Origin: Macrobrachium rosenbergii | Lineage: Eukaryota; Arthropoda; Malacostraca; Decapoda; Palaemonidae | Length of the DNA stretch: 64,000 nt | NCBI RefSeq assembly: GCF_040412425.1 | Contig: NC_089755.1 | Coordinates: forward strand, 53,504,298 to 53,568,297 | Reading direction: 5' to 3' | Part shown: positions 21,756 to 30,659 of the stretch, piece after piece | Numbering within the stretch: the first letter of the stretch is position 1 | Layout of the letters: each line of letters begins with the position of its first letter | Notes under the pieces: model-generated | What the model saw: the letters and a program-made list of their open reading frames with translations, nothing else | Database searches by the model: none | What the model was told of the DNA's origin: nothing | Program-made: the position numbers and the translations under genes

Positions 21756-23011
21756 AGTCGATCCCCGAATATTTGCGGCTCCGGGTTCGTGGACTCACCG
21801 ATTCGTGCATTTCCTTATGGAACATGTATAGACAGTATTCGCGGAAAATTCACCTATTCGCGGTATTTTTCACTGAGAAATATTCACTGATTACTGTATT
21901 TTCGTATCATTTTCATGACTAAATGCAATTTTTGTGATAAAGCTATTTAAGTACTCGGGTATAAGCATTTTAGATGGTTTTTTTGTGTTTGAACTATCAA
22001 AATAAGCTGTTCAAAGCATTTTTAGCTATTCGTGGGGCGTTGTGGTACACGTCCCCCATGAATACCGGGGGTCGACTGTATATATATAAATAAATGTATA
22101 TATAAATGAGCTATTTTCTTGCAGCAACGTCAGTTCAGAATGCGTGGAGCCGAGATATGGGGGTGAACCTTCTAGTGTCAGGGTACCACAGCCCGGAAAA
22201 TTCGAAGCTGGGCTCTGGGATTTACCGGGGGTTGACCGACCGGGAAGTCACCTACGTTGCCGATGTGGATTCTGGATCGAGGCTCCTGATTTCGGAGGTG
22301 GACACTTTTGCGTCTGAAGAGGAGCACTTCTTGGGAGGTTCCAGAAGGGAGCACGGAAGAAGCAACAGAAGTCACAAGCCGTTTGATGCAGAGGAACACG
22401 GCAGCAGAAGGCAGAAGCCGTTTGATGCAGAGGAACACGGCAGCAGAATTCAGAAGCCGTTTGATGCAGAGGAACACGGCGGCAGAAGCCAGAACAGACA
22501 CCACGCCATCTACTTTGACGACGTTTCGAAGTATGCCAACGTGCCCCTCGTGCACGATGGAGACGCCCTCCAACAGGCCGAGGCCTGTCACGCCGACGGC
22601 CTCTGCTGTGAACTCTCCTACTACCCGACGGGGAAGCTCAACTACAGCCTCGTAGCCTACAGCGGGCCGGTTCTGGGAGATCTGCCCTCCTTCCACATCT
22701 ACTCGCAGATCTGCGCCGTTCTCTGGTGCCAGACGAATGACGTCAGAACCTGCACGCACGTCGAGGAAGGGCTTCCGGAAAGCGACACCTTCGGAGCATT
22801 CGAGCTGAGTTGTTCCTTCGACACAATCTGTGTGTACCCTACTTTGGTCTACAGGAACTTCAGCCTCGCTGAAAATAGTCTGTACAGCGTCTCTAGTTAC
22901 CCAAAACTCACTGTATCCACCGAGGGTCCTGTTTCTGATTTGCTCGTCGCCGGACTGTATGGGCGCTGGTATTCGCGAGATGATGGATGGGGAAATTCAA
23001 GTTTCTGCTGA
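12660..23011 (+). CDS. vanin-like: Vanin/biotinidase-like amidohydrolase, seven coding exons (whole gene span)
   Basis: This is a carbon-nitrogen hydrolase of the vanin (pantetheinase)/biotinidase branch of the nitrilase superfamily. Known members cleave pantetheine to pantothenate and cysteamine, or biotinyl amides, outside the cell or in the lysosomal route. Joining 12660-12750, 13144-13301, 14023-14178, 15338-15537, 16710-16815, 21545-21656 and 22125-23011 gives an uninterrupted frame of about 569 residues with GT/AG at every junction. Visible marks are a signal peptide (residues 1 to about 23), the catalytic Glu92 in APEYG, Lys205 in RYRKKNLF, the nucleophile Cys239 in ICFDIAF, then the vanin C-terminal domain (GLCCELSYY, YSQICAVLWC, LYGRWYSRD). 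The protein ends in SSFC without a hydrophobic tail, so I infer secretion rather than GPI anchoring. Vanins are near 500 residues; part of the excess is a repeat insert in exon 7. Pantetheinase and biotinidase activity cannot be separated by eye. No clear AATAAA lies close after the stop. Confidence 0.93.
13144..13301 (+). CDS. vanin-like: Vanin-like exon 2
   Basis: Acceptor TTTCCCCCCAG ends at 13143 and the donor AAG|GTCTGT follows 13301. The exon completes the split Asp codon and gives 52 residues including YVGAVLEYEPYVDWKDGGEE and a helix ending AAEAKTK. This is the first strand-helix unit of the nitrilase fold, matching the vanin segment before the glutamate motif. It ends in phase 0. Confidence 0.9.
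13409..13431 (+). other. G-quadruplex-capable tract in intron 2
   Basis: Runs of 5, 6 and 7 G separated by TT and C (GGGGGTTGGGGGGCGGGGGG), on the coding strand about 110 bp after the exon 2 donor. The long G-runs can supply four G-tracts. Confidence 0.55.
13425..13540 (-). mobile_element. ~300-bp interspersed repeat, 3'-part copy in intron 2
   Basis: On the minus strand it matches the family's 3' half: GGAATGGAAAGGGCTGCAG, ACGGGCCGAAGGGACGCCGC, AAGAACCTTGAGTAAC and GAGGCGCACCGACGGC. A T-run (13521-13535) interrupts the expected AGGTACAGTAAAAGGAA segment. Confidence 0.75.
13548..13680 (+). repeat. Short degenerate tandem repeat in intron 2
   Basis: About 3.5 copies of a roughly 33-bp unit with the core TATTCTGAAGCTTGATTA and TAGAGTTTATTGT, diverged by substitutions and small indels. 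It is a further intronic array in the vanin-like gene, unrelated in sequence to the others. Confidence 0.75.
14023..14178 (+). CDS. vanin-like: Vanin-like exon 3 (catalytic glutamate)
   Basis: Starts GADILVAPEYGLTGLDMHF, carrying the nitrilase catalytic Glu (residue 92) in APEYG. It continues through YVPDPGLGVVPC, matching the vanin stretch of a Pro-Asp-Pro turn and a conserved Cys. The donor is either after 14178 (GTT|GTTAGT, preferred) or after 14175 (GTC|GTTGTT). Both keep phase 0 and differ by one Val. Confidence 0.9.
14567..15337 (+). repeat. 44-bp minisatellite of acceptor-like units in intron 3, adjoining exon 4
   Basis: About 15 intact units, one truncated unit (14741-14760) and one degraded unit (near 15281-15300) repeat TTTTTGCAGGCCGTTC followed by about 28 bp (ACTTAAGAAATCAATTAG and similar). 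AG dinucleotides fall at 14578, 14622, 14666, 14710, 14779, 14823, 14867, 14911, 14955, 14999, 15043, 15087, 15131, 15175 and 15219, mostly exactly 44 bp apart. The final unit is the exon 4 junction itself (CTTCCAG|GCCGTTCG at 15337/15338). Each unit therefore joins an intron 3' end to the first bases of exon 4. Confidence 0.95.
15338..15537 (+). CDS. vanin-like: Vanin-like exon 4
   Basis: Encodes AVRNLSCSAVENKMYIVVGV and, after a variable loop, SGYIHYNTQVVFDRNGVVIA plus a split Arg codon (phase 2). It matches the vanin region LSC...YxYNTxVVF. The presumed acceptor CTTCCAG ends at 15337 and the presumed donor CAAG|GTATAG follows 15537. Both junctions are the last or first member of a tandem array, so the boundaries are the least certain in the gene: many equivalent sites lie on each side. 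Confidence 0.88.
15524..16510 (+). repeat. 21-bp minisatellite of donor-like units at the exon 4/intron 4 junction
   Basis: About 46 units, each the last bases of exon 4 joined to a donor-like sequence (GTGATTGCAAG|GTATAGTGG). The first unit boundary is the presumed exon 4 donor at 15538. Variant units read GTACTG, GTACAG, GTATTG, GTGTAG or GTAAAG. Occasional indels (about 15716-15740, 16300) break phase. The long open frames on both strands (GVIARYS repeats on +, TTIPCND repeats on -) are consequences of the repeat, not genes. Confidence 0.96.
16583..16701 (-). mobile_element. ~300-bp interspersed repeat, 5'-part copy, abutting the exon 5 acceptor
   Basis: Read on the minus strand it shows the family start (TAGGCCAAATGTCAAGCGC relative, GGGACCCACGAGGTCATTC). 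Its outer end TTTGGCCTAAATTCTATATT reaches 16693, leaving only about 16 bp to the exon 5 boundary, so the intron 4 branch-point region lies in repeat-derived DNA. Confidence 0.75.
16710..16815 (+). CDS. vanin-like: Vanin-like exon 5 (catalytic lysine)
   Basis: Acceptor TTCCTTTGCAG ends at 16709. The exon completes Arg202 and reads YRKKNLFVEPSFYPG through FTTDFNVTFTLQ. Lys205 aligns with the catalytic lysine of the nitrilase triad (vanin motif RYHKxNLF). The donor CAG|GTGGGA follows 16815 in phase 0. Confidence 0.9.
16843..17053. repeat. Two (GA)n microsatellites at the start of intron 5
   Basis: GA runs 16843-16892 and 16980-17053. AAACACAAGG-TCCACATGTA/TTTCACCTGTATTGCAAAACC follows each, so the GA-plus-flank segment is duplicated. 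Confidence 0.95.
17396..17601. repeat. Two (AAT)n microsatellites in intron 5
   Basis: (AAT)n at 17396-17434 and 17563-17600. No LINE 3' end is attached to either, unlike the AAT runs elsewhere in the window. Confidence 0.9.
17637..21320 (+). repeat. 3.7-kb higher-order minisatellite in intron 5
   Basis: Most of the array has a 44-bp unit made of two related halves: a 24-bp half (CAGTTGTATAGATGCTTGAA then AGGT) and a 20-bp half (CAGTTGTATAGATACTGTAT). The left edge (17637-17790) consists of simple 24-bp monomers containing ACTTGAAACGTCAGTTG, and the right edge (about 21290-21315) again has a longer form. Variant second halves (AATCTGTCGG, ACTCTATCAG, AATGTATCAG) recur in blocks, indicating duplication of multi-unit segments. 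No open frame spans it. Confidence 0.97.
21545..21656 (+). CDS. vanin-like: Vanin-like exon 6 (nucleophile cysteine)
   Basis: Acceptor TACTGTTGCAG ends at 21544. The exon reads ICFDIAFLHPGWFNVLK through AMSTAWIDILPFYL. Cys239 in CFDI is the nucleophile, and the STAWIDILPF segment matches the vanin PTAWxNxLP block. The donor TAG|GTAATG follows 21656 in phase 1. The exon is separated from exon 5 by a 4.7-kb intron made largely of a minisatellite. Confidence 0.92.
21700..21753. repeat. (TG)n microsatellite in intron 6
   Basis: About 24 TG units ending at the TA target of the pogo-like MITE. Confidence 0.95.
21755..22078 (+). mobile_element. TA-flanked MITE (Tc1/mariner, pogo/Tigger-like) in intron 6
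   Basis: 324 bp beginning CAGTCGATCCCCGAATATT and ending AATACCGGGGGTCGACTG, imperfect terminal inverted repeats. TA flanks it at 21753-21754 and 22079-22080, the expected duplicated target. The interior (TTCGCGG, ATTCGTGG) is AT-rich and non-coding. A CAGTCGACCCCCG-type end is typical of pogo/Tigger-derived MITEs. It sits at the edge of a TG repeat, about 45 bp before exon 7. Confidence 0.85.
22125..23011 (+). CDS. vanin-like: Vanin-like exon 7 (C-terminal domain, stop)
   Basis: Acceptor TTTCTTGCAG ends at 22124. The exon begins in the nitrilase domain (NAWSRDMGVNLLVSG, GSGIYRGL), then carries a repeat-bearing linker, then the vanin C-terminal domain with paired cysteines (GLCCELSYY; ICAVLWC) and LLVAGLYGRWYSRD near the end. 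TGA is at 23009-23011. The minus-strand open frame across 22178-22759 is a shadow of this exon. Confidence 0.93.
22376..22492 (+). repeat. Coding minisatellite in exon 7, 3 x 39 bp
   Basis: Three nearly identical 39-bp units encode KPFDAEEHGSRRQ, KPFDAEEHGSRIQ and KPFDAEEHGGRSQ (residues about 359-397). A degenerate earlier unit is suggested just upstream (REHGRSNRSH). The segment is charged and probably a surface loop between the nitrilase and C-terminal domains. Low DNA divergence points to recent duplication. Confidence 0.95.
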
Positions 23012-23560
23012 ATGTGCTTTTATCAGTCAATGAAGTGTCAATGATTACCTCCTGATTTCGTTTTTCTTGTCACAATATTTCAGTTGTAATTATCTTGAAT
23101 AAGTGTTTCCCCTCTTTCTCTATGTATGTATATATATATATATATGTGTGTGTGTATGTATATATTTTATATATATATATATACATCCATCCATACATAC
23201 ATAATCTACTCCCCTAGGTTGCACTTAGAGTTGGCAATTGGCAAATCTCTTACACAGAGCTTTCGGTGCTATTAATGCCCCGTCTCGCTAGGGAGACCGA
23301 AAAAGAAATAGAAGGCAAAAGAGCGGAAATACCAAGAAAAATATCGAGTTGCCCGTGTCCTCAGCTCTTCAGTGATTCTCACCGTTGTGATCTAAAGGAA
23401 TAAGTGCTATAATTCCCTGTGGAGCGATTAACACCTTTGTAACAAGAGGACTTCATGGTGGAAATAGTGATTCTCCGTTTTGCCCCCTCGACGCTCAACA
23501 TGGTTAAGCTAAGTTAACAAATGGATCTTTAAGTTGAGGAGGAGGAGGAGAGAAGCGGGA
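23012..23560. other. Downstream flank of the vanin-like gene
   Basis: Presumed 3' untranslated start, with a weak ATTATCTTGAATAAG near 23100 but no canonical AATAAA. Then TA/CATA-rich repeat (23125-23200) and unique-looking DNA with no gene recognised. Confidence 0.45.
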
Positions 23561-23568
23561 CAGACGGG

Positions 23569-23590
23569 AAGAAGAAGAAGAAGAAGAAGA

Positions 23591-23652
<62 letters not shown>

Positions 23653-23734
23653 AAGTGGAATGTAAGAGAGAATCTCCAATACCAGGAGTATCTTAAGACA
23701 TCCTGATAACCCTTTTAATTTTCACGTCCTGAAT

Positions 23735-23804
<70 letters not shown>

Positions 23805-23955
23805 ATGAATAATTGATGCGAAATAGACAAAGCTGAAAATGGGGGAAAGTTCGCCGGAGGGGGAAGGGGGCCAGATTTGAGGGAAGAGGGATCCCTCAAT
23901 ATATCTCAGCCCTCACTTTTTGAAAGGAAAGACTGATGACTCCCAGATGGAAAAG

Positions 23956-24036
<81 letters not shown>

Positions 24037-24123
24037 GACGGCTGTCATAAGATGTCTTGAATGCATACCACATACTCAAGAGCAAATGTAAATACACAGT
24101 GGAATATTTGAATATTTTTGTTT

Positions 24124-24171
<48 letters not shown>
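23569..24171. repeat. Four (GA)n microsatellites in 600 bp
   Basis: (AGA)n passing into (GA)n at 23569-23648, then GA runs at 23740-23804, 23959-24031 and 24131-24171. Flanks of the last two share CATGTAAATACA-like and GAATATTTTTGT sequence (AAATGTAAATACA at 24085 and 24229), so they arose by duplication. Confidence 0.93.
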
Positions 24172-24173
<2 letters not shown>

Positions 24174-24739
24174 AAACGGGTGTGATCAAATAAGTGTCTT
24201 GAAAGAATAATTCTTACTCAAGAATAAATGTAAATACAATTTGGAATATGTGAATATTTTTGTATAAATGCTTAAAAATCAAGCATACTTTGCTGAAGTC
24301 CTTTAGATAAGATAACAGGCTGTGGCAGTCATTTGTTAACTCACTTTTGTATGTTCCGTTAGATTTTGACAAAACCGTGATAGAAATCAATCAAAAATCA
24401 AATGAGTCTTTAAGTAATCGGTGACTTGATATAGAACCGTTGAGTAATTGGTATTCTCTTTTAATATATTTCGACAGAACATATAGAGTCCTTATTTATT
24501 TCCAGCGAAAATTCAGTTTTTGTTCTTAATTTTCCTGAATAAAAATTGTATGTTAACTGTCCCTTCATTCTGATATAGAAGAACAATTTCCCCCCCCATT
24601 TTTTTTCGATTCAAGTGATCGGCATTCTAAGTATATTATGTGAGTTGTGACGCCAGTTTTAGTAGCCGTAATCAATCAATCAGTCAATAATTAATAATTA
24701 TGCGACACAACAAACGTACATTTACTCTAGAGAAAGTGT

Positions 24740-24740
<1 letters not shown>
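24172..24740. other. Intergenic, nothing recognised
   Basis: AT-rich unique DNA without recognisable gene or repeat family. Confidence 0.5.
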
Positions 24741-24742
<2 letters not shown>

Positions 24743-24793
<51 letters not shown>

Positions 24794-24930
24794 TGCAAAA
24801 GAAAGCAAAAGTAAAATTGGAAAGCAAGGTAAGAACGGGTGGTATACTAGAAAACCTGGTTACGTCAAATGGCGCTTGTCGACGTGTTTATTGAAAGGTA
24901 TTCACGTAAAAACGAAGTGTGCGCGCGTTC

Positions 24931-24979
<49 letters not shown>
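24743..24979. repeat. (GA)n and (GT)n microsatellites
   Basis: GA run 24743-24791 and GT run 24933-24978, 140 bp apart. Confidence 0.95.
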
Positions 24980-24982
<3 letters not shown>

Positions 24983-25384
24983 GGAGACATGACGAGGAGA
25001 AATAAAGAATGCAGTATGGAGAGCAGCATAGTCTTCGACGAATATGGAGGGAATCGTCACTAAACTGGCTTTTATTTCACAGAGTTTTAAGATTCCTTTG
25101 AATTCCTGAGTAGGAATGATTTTCCAGTTCCTCGGCTGCCATTCTTTGTCCCACACGCAGATGGTTTTGTTTATGGCTCAATACTGGATCTTTTTAAATA
25201 ATAATAATAAGAAGAAGAAGAAGAGTAAGGAGGAGGGGAAGGAATATTTGGAGGCAACAGAATAATTTGCAGATTCAAATTTGCTGGTCAGTGAGAAGAT
25301 CGCGTCGAAACTTTTACAAAATATTCGTTCGGCAAATCGTTTACTGGTGTGGAGTTAGAGTTGCTGGCCATTCCCACTTTCCAG

Positions 25385-25609
25385 AGAGAGAGAGAGAGGG
25401 GGAGAGAGAGAGAGAGAGAAGTTTAAAACTGTTTCCATTTTCGTATGATGTTTCCATCATACGAAAATGGCACGAAGAATTAGACCAAGGGAAGACCTAC
25501 ATTAGTGAATCAACTTTGTTATTTCAAGTTCGCTTATCGAACTCTCTCTCTCTCTCTCTCCGTTTGTCTGTCTCTTTCTCTCCCTCTCTCTCTCCGTCTG
25601 TCTGTCTGC

Positions 25610-25675
<66 letters not shown>
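25385..25675. repeat. (GA)n, perfect hairpin and (CT)n cluster
   Basis: Interrupted GA at 25385-25420, a perfect 16-bp hairpin at 25435-25470, and imperfect then pure CT at 25541-25672. GA and CT runs on either side could also pair with each other. Confidence 0.93.
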
Positions 25676-25676
<1 letters not shown>

Positions 25677-26309
25677 GGCTCTCAAGAGGGACGGTGGCTT
25701 TGCGTTTAAAAGATTCCCTTTGATCGCAGACGCACGAAAGCTCTCCAGCCTTCCTTATCTCTTTCCGAGTCCCTTGAGGAAGTAAACTGTTGCGATATTC
25801 CTTTCAAGTTAAGCTGTTTTTTTTTTATCCTTTGAATGTTTGCAATTTTTTCGTTATTTTAACATTTACTGAAGCTTGTTGTAAGTTTTCAGTGGGGGAA
25901 AAAATGTAATTAATACAAAGAGGTATGTGTGTATATATATATATATATTATATATATGTATGTATGTATATATATACACATATATATACATACTCATATA
26001 TATGAATGAATACATGATTTCACTATGCGTGTGTATAAGTGCCTGCGTATGTCCTGTGTTCCAATGATTTCTCAAGAACGAATGAACAGAATTTGATAAA
26101 CTTGATTGTTGTATGCAAGCCACCTTGTTGATAAATCGTCGTTAAGGATTTGTTGCCACTGAAGCCATCTCGTCCATTAGGAAAGCACGGGTATTCGGGG
26201 ATATCCTGCTCTAGTTTCTTTGGGATTATCTGCCCTTCTCGGTTTTGTTAACAAAAAGTAAAAATAAATGTTATTGCTCTTTTTCTTGTGCGTTGCCATG
26301 ACACTCTTC

Positions 26310-26312
<3 letters not shown>

Positions 26313-26379
<67 letters not shown>

Positions 26380-26567
26380 AGAACAATTAACAAGAACTCA
26401 TTCTAAAAGATAAAAAGAAGAGAGGAATTGAACGACTGAAGTCTGGACCTCTCTCTCTAAAATCTATATTTGATAGAGCCAGTTAAACTTTTACCTTGGG
26501 GAGTTTTATCCGTCCGAAAGTTTGGCAACAATAATTCTTCCCAGTACTTCACTCTGATGCCCGCCTC

Positions 26568-26604
<37 letters not shown>
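26313..26604. repeat. (GA)n then (CT)n microsatellites
   Basis: GA run 26313-26377 and CT run 26571-26604, opposite in strand and able to pair. Confidence 0.94.
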
Positions 26605-26608
<4 letters not shown>

Positions 26609-26940
26609 TTTGACTGTTTCAATTGCTGTGTGTTCTGATGATATGAGGATTCCCCGGTTTTAGCGAATCGGTTTCTTAAAACGAGGTTTAATCTGATTAT
26701 TTCCTGTTTACTTCCGTCTTTGTACGTTTTTTTTTTCTTATTCTCTAATTATCACAGTTCTCATTGCAGTTATTGCTTTGTCTGTTTTCTTTTTTTCGCC
26801 CTCTTTTTTCTCGTTTGAGGACATTCATTAGGGAAGGTTTGAGGACATTCATTAATTATTATTATTATTATTATTATTATTAATAGAAGGAAGAAGACCT
26901 TCTTTGACTCAAGATTTGATGAACAAAATGGCTGGATTAT

Positions 26941-26948
26941 GCGAATTG

Positions 26949-26999
<51 letters not shown>

Positions 27000-27080
27000 C
27001 ATCATCATTATTATGGTGCTCGTTTGAAAGAAGTGACAGAGGGTAATAGGAAATTATTAGCATAGAAAAAACAATAAATA
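26941..27080 (-). mobile_element. Remnant of a LINE 3' end with AAT tail
   Basis: (ATT)n at about 26951-27015 is followed by CGTTTGAAAGAAGTGACAG and AGGGTAATAGGAAAT, the segment that in other copies lies some 80 bp from the tail. The conserved CCCTATTCATATGG block is missing, so the copy is internally deleted. Confidence 0.6.
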
Positions 27081-27085
27081 GATTG

Positions 27086-27088
<3 letters not shown>

Positions 27089-27169
<81 letters not shown>
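27089..27169. repeat. (TA)n microsatellite
   Basis: About 40 uninterrupted TA units, directly following a LINE tail remnant. Confidence 0.96.
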
Positions 27170-27171
<2 letters not shown>

Positions 27172-27429
27172 TGTTTCTGTGTGCGCGCGCGTGCATGCGT
27201 ACGTGCGTTTTCCTTATGACAATACACCTTGATCTGGGGTGCAATGGCGCCCTATTATTCATTGCAAGCAGCTTAAAACCCTTTAGAAAAAAATAGTTCC
27301 TTTCAAATGTTTTTACGCCCTGGTAAAAGAAAAAAAATTATGTGGAGATAAACACCCGCACTCCTCCCTCGGACACGCGCACGCGCGGGTGCGCAAACTT
27401 TCACAATGACGCCTCTGCTACTTCTTTTG

Positions 27430-27860
27430 TTTCTACATGGAATTGTAATTTTTTTTTTATTTGGTCCGTCTCCTTTCTCCGCTGTTCAGTGAAGTACTTG
27501 TTCCTTTCTCTTCCTCTTATCTTCTTTTCTTCCCTTTCCCCCACAATCATCGGCGATTCTTCTTCGCGTCGCGTTGCTTCAAATAAAGTCTCATTCTTCT
27601 CTTTTGATGACTTCCTTGATTTGCATACCCCGGCTCCGTCGCCTCTTGAGTTCGTTGACTCCTCCTCCTCCTATTCTTCTTCTTCTTCTTTTTCTTCTCC
27701 TTCTTATTCTTCTTCGCCTTCTTCTTTTTTTTCTCCTCCTCCTTCTTCCTCCTCTTCGATTTTTTACACATTTTCTTTCTCGCATTTAGGTCTGGCTGCT
27801 GTTTTTTTTTTTTTTTTTTTTTTGTCACGGCGGTCCTCTAGGTTATTTTTTTATAACTTC
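27430..27860 (+). repeat. Long polypyrimidine (TTC/CCT) tract
   Basis: Over 400 bp of predominantly C/T on the + strand, densest at 27655-27780 (TCCTCCTCCT, TTCTTCTTCTTC) and ending in a 22-bp T-run near 27801. Long frames in it (SSSS/LLLL) are composition artefacts. Confidence 0.8.
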
Positions 27861-27999
27861 TTTTCTCGAATTTGATGTCTTATTCTTAAAAAAAAGATAA
27901 ATGTTGAATTTATCATCAAATGTTAGCATAAATCGCTCATGACAACTGAGAACTGGTTCTGACTGCTTCTAGGGCTCTTTCTAAACTTGATGTATTTCA

Positions 28000-28150
28000 T
28001 TGGTCTGATGTCACGAGTGATGTCCTCTGTGAAGTTTCTTCGCGATGTGCGGAAGTGACATCATCGTGCATTGCATTGCTCTGATGTAACAGATGATGTC
28101 CTCTGTAAAGTTTCTTGATGATGCACAGAACTGACATCGTCGTGAATGCC
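28000..28150 (+). repeat. Two tandem ~77-bp units
   Basis: CATTGGTCTGATGTCACGAG, TGATGTCCTCTGTGAAGTTTC and AAGTGACATCATCGTGCATT recur as CATTGCTCTGATGTAACAGA, TGATGTCCTCTGTAAAGTT and ACTGACATCGTCGTGAATG. Non-coding. Confidence 0.8.
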
Positions 28151-28589
28151 ATTCGCTGAAGTTATCGAAAAAAAAAAATCCACTCCAGAGATGTCAGTTT
28201 CTACTTGGCAACGAACGGGCGAGATTCTTTTCCCATTCGCTGACCTCTGTGGCCTCGTGACCTCTCTCTCTCTCTCTTTTTACTTTCACCTGATGCATCA
28301 GCAGCCGCTATCAGCTTCGCTATCACCCACCATCGGCTCGGCTTCTCGGCTTTTGACCCTTCTCACTCGTTTGTGCTTTTGCTTTCAAATATTTTTCTTG
28401 CCCCTTCAGGCATTTCAGCTGACGATGTCTTTTGGACTGGCGCCAAATGTAGACCCAGGGATCTTGGAGGAATTGTTGAGATGTGTCACTGTCCAGTGGA
28501 TGTTATTGATAAACAGATTTATTGATATATATTATTTATTTGTCTGTCTATTAATTGTTTATCTACTTAATTATTGTGCTTTGTTTGTT

Positions 28590-30440
28590 TTTATTGGCGT
28601 GATTTTTTTTTATTGAGCAACAAACTCTCCTTTCTAAAAAAAAAATAACGACCCCAGAAAAAAATATAAAACAAGACTCATACTTGTACCTCAGAACTGT
28701 GGTAAAAATTGACACGTACAAGACTCGTTCGTCTGCCCTTGCGCCCAACGTACTGGATATAATTGCTTGGACTAGCGCCAAGCGTGTCTTGCCTCGTTGC
28801 AGCGTCGCGATTGCTTGCAGAAAAGAAACGGCTGTCTGCTGTGTTCGTGCATGATTTTTGAAGCGCAGGCAAGATCCAGATCTGCAGATTAAGTCAACAG
28901 GGTCCCTGTAAATTGCCTATGTCATTATTCAGATCGACGTGATGACGATAATGATGACCGTCATTTGCCCGTGATGACGGAGTAACAGAAACTGATTCTG
29001 TGTGGCGGAGAGATGCTGGGAGTCTGTCTTTTTGAGATGATAAACAAGTTAAGAGCATGAACATGATTCCCTCTGGCGTAGAGATGCTGGGATTTTGTCT
29101 TTTTGAGACGATAAACAAGTTAAGAGCATAAACAGGATTCCCTCTGGCTCAGAGATGCTGAGAAGGTGTCTTTTGTGTGCTGAAAGCACCAACAGGTAAA
29201 CACGTCTGTTCAGTGGATATTATTACATACGATACTCATCATAGGGTGACTTGAAATATGCCTGTTCGAACTCATACTGGCGTAGACATTTAGGTATTTT
29301 CTTTAACGGTAATATCCCATTCCATTTAAAACAAAAAATTTCTCACTGAAGGTTTTGATATAATCCTTCCTTTTACTTCACCGCTCATATTTCTTTTAAT
29401 AACATGTTCAACTGGTTCTCCCGTAGCCTGGGGTTGCTTGGTAGAGAATTCTTTGTCAACATGGAAGGAGATTTTATCAATCCTTTCAGAATTTCTCAGC
29501 GATGTTCACTTTTAAACGTCCTCCGCCCAAACTACTACTTAGAAAGCACCCCCCTCTCCTCTCTCTCTCCCTCACACACACACTCAGAGTCCTCCTGTTC
29601 CCCCCTCCCCCCCTTCTCTCTCTCCCCTTCACGGATAATCAACAGCTTGTCTTAACCATCTGCCAAACGAGTTCGTCCTTCTCCCGTCACGGTCGACATC
29701 GCTGGAGAGTAGAGTTCCCTTGTTTCCACCCCTCACCATTTTTCCCCTCTCTCTTCCCCTTTCGGGGGAAAGATTTCCCCTCGGGGGAAGGAGCTTCCCC
29801 AACCCCTCCCCTCTTTACTCCTCTTCTCTCTTCAGTCATGCCCTTCCTCTTGTGTACGACCAAAACAGGCTTCCTTTCTGAAAGAGGCGGTTTTGATTGA
29901 TGGTGTGGAACGGTTGGAGATGTAAGAGAGAGAGAGAGAGAGAAGCAAACATCATGAGGTTCGACAAGTATTAGACCAACAAAATTCACTGTTGGGAAAT
30001 AGAGAGAGAGATGAAACAACTAACAACGCTTCTTGCACTATCACGCAGTCAGACAGGCAAAAAAAAAAAAAAAGAGGTAGTTCTTTTAAGATCGGTCTAA
30101 AGCACGAAGTCAGGAAACACCCCGGAAAAAGTAATCGCTCTGTTAACAGGGAAAACGGACCTGGGAATGAAGGGAGAATCAGGTGTGGAAGTCATTAAAT
30201 GAAAGAACTGGGGAACAGAAGGAAAACTCGGGAATTAAAAAAGAGAGAAGGAAGATAATCGTCTAAACCGGCAGCGGATTCCTGAAATTGAAAACGTCCA
30301 TTTCATTTCAGAATGGTTTTGTGAAATGAAATTCATCGTTCCAGGACAAAAATCATTTGCTTCGAATCAGACGATAAATTGCATTTTTTATAGGAAGAAC
30401 TTTACTGCAAAATTAGGAAGCAATTCGGCTGGTATCTAGA
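28590..30440. other. Intergenic, low-complexity patches only
   Basis: Apart from the 72-bp repeat, this has C/T-rich patches (29530-29860) and short GA runs (29921-29942). No protein family recognised on either strand. Confidence 0.5.
29000..29175 (+). repeat. Tandem ~72-bp units, about 2.3 copies
   Basis: GAGATGCTGGGAGTCTGTCT, TTTTGAGATGATAAACAAG and TTAAGAGCATGAACATGATT with CCCTCTGGC are repeated almost exactly at about 29078-29148, then begin a third time. Confidence 0.85.
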
Positions 30441-30510
30441 AATGATATATATAAGAATTCTTGGCGATACCATAAGTGAATACAGAGCGAGGGAGAATCA
30501 GCTTGTCAGT

Positions 30511-30511
<1 letters not shown>

Positions 30512-30578
<67 letters not shown>

Positions 30579-30579
30579 T
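30512..30579. repeat. Compound (CT)n(CA)n microsatellite
   Basis: CT run passing directly into CA. Confidence 0.95.
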
Positions 30580-30659
30580 TTGTTTATGTATCTACTTAAG
30601 AGTGATAAGAAGCAGCAATCCCCTTCTATCGACTTAGTTTTGATGTTTACACGCGAAAT

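Noticed and set aside
22178..22759. 193-codon minus-strand frame
   Set aside because: Shadow of exon 7, which has clear vanin-family homology on the plus strand.
27342..27875. 177-codon frame rich in Ser, Leu and Phe
   Set aside because: Composition artefact of the polypyrimidine tract; opposite-strand Lys/Arg-rich frames mirror it.
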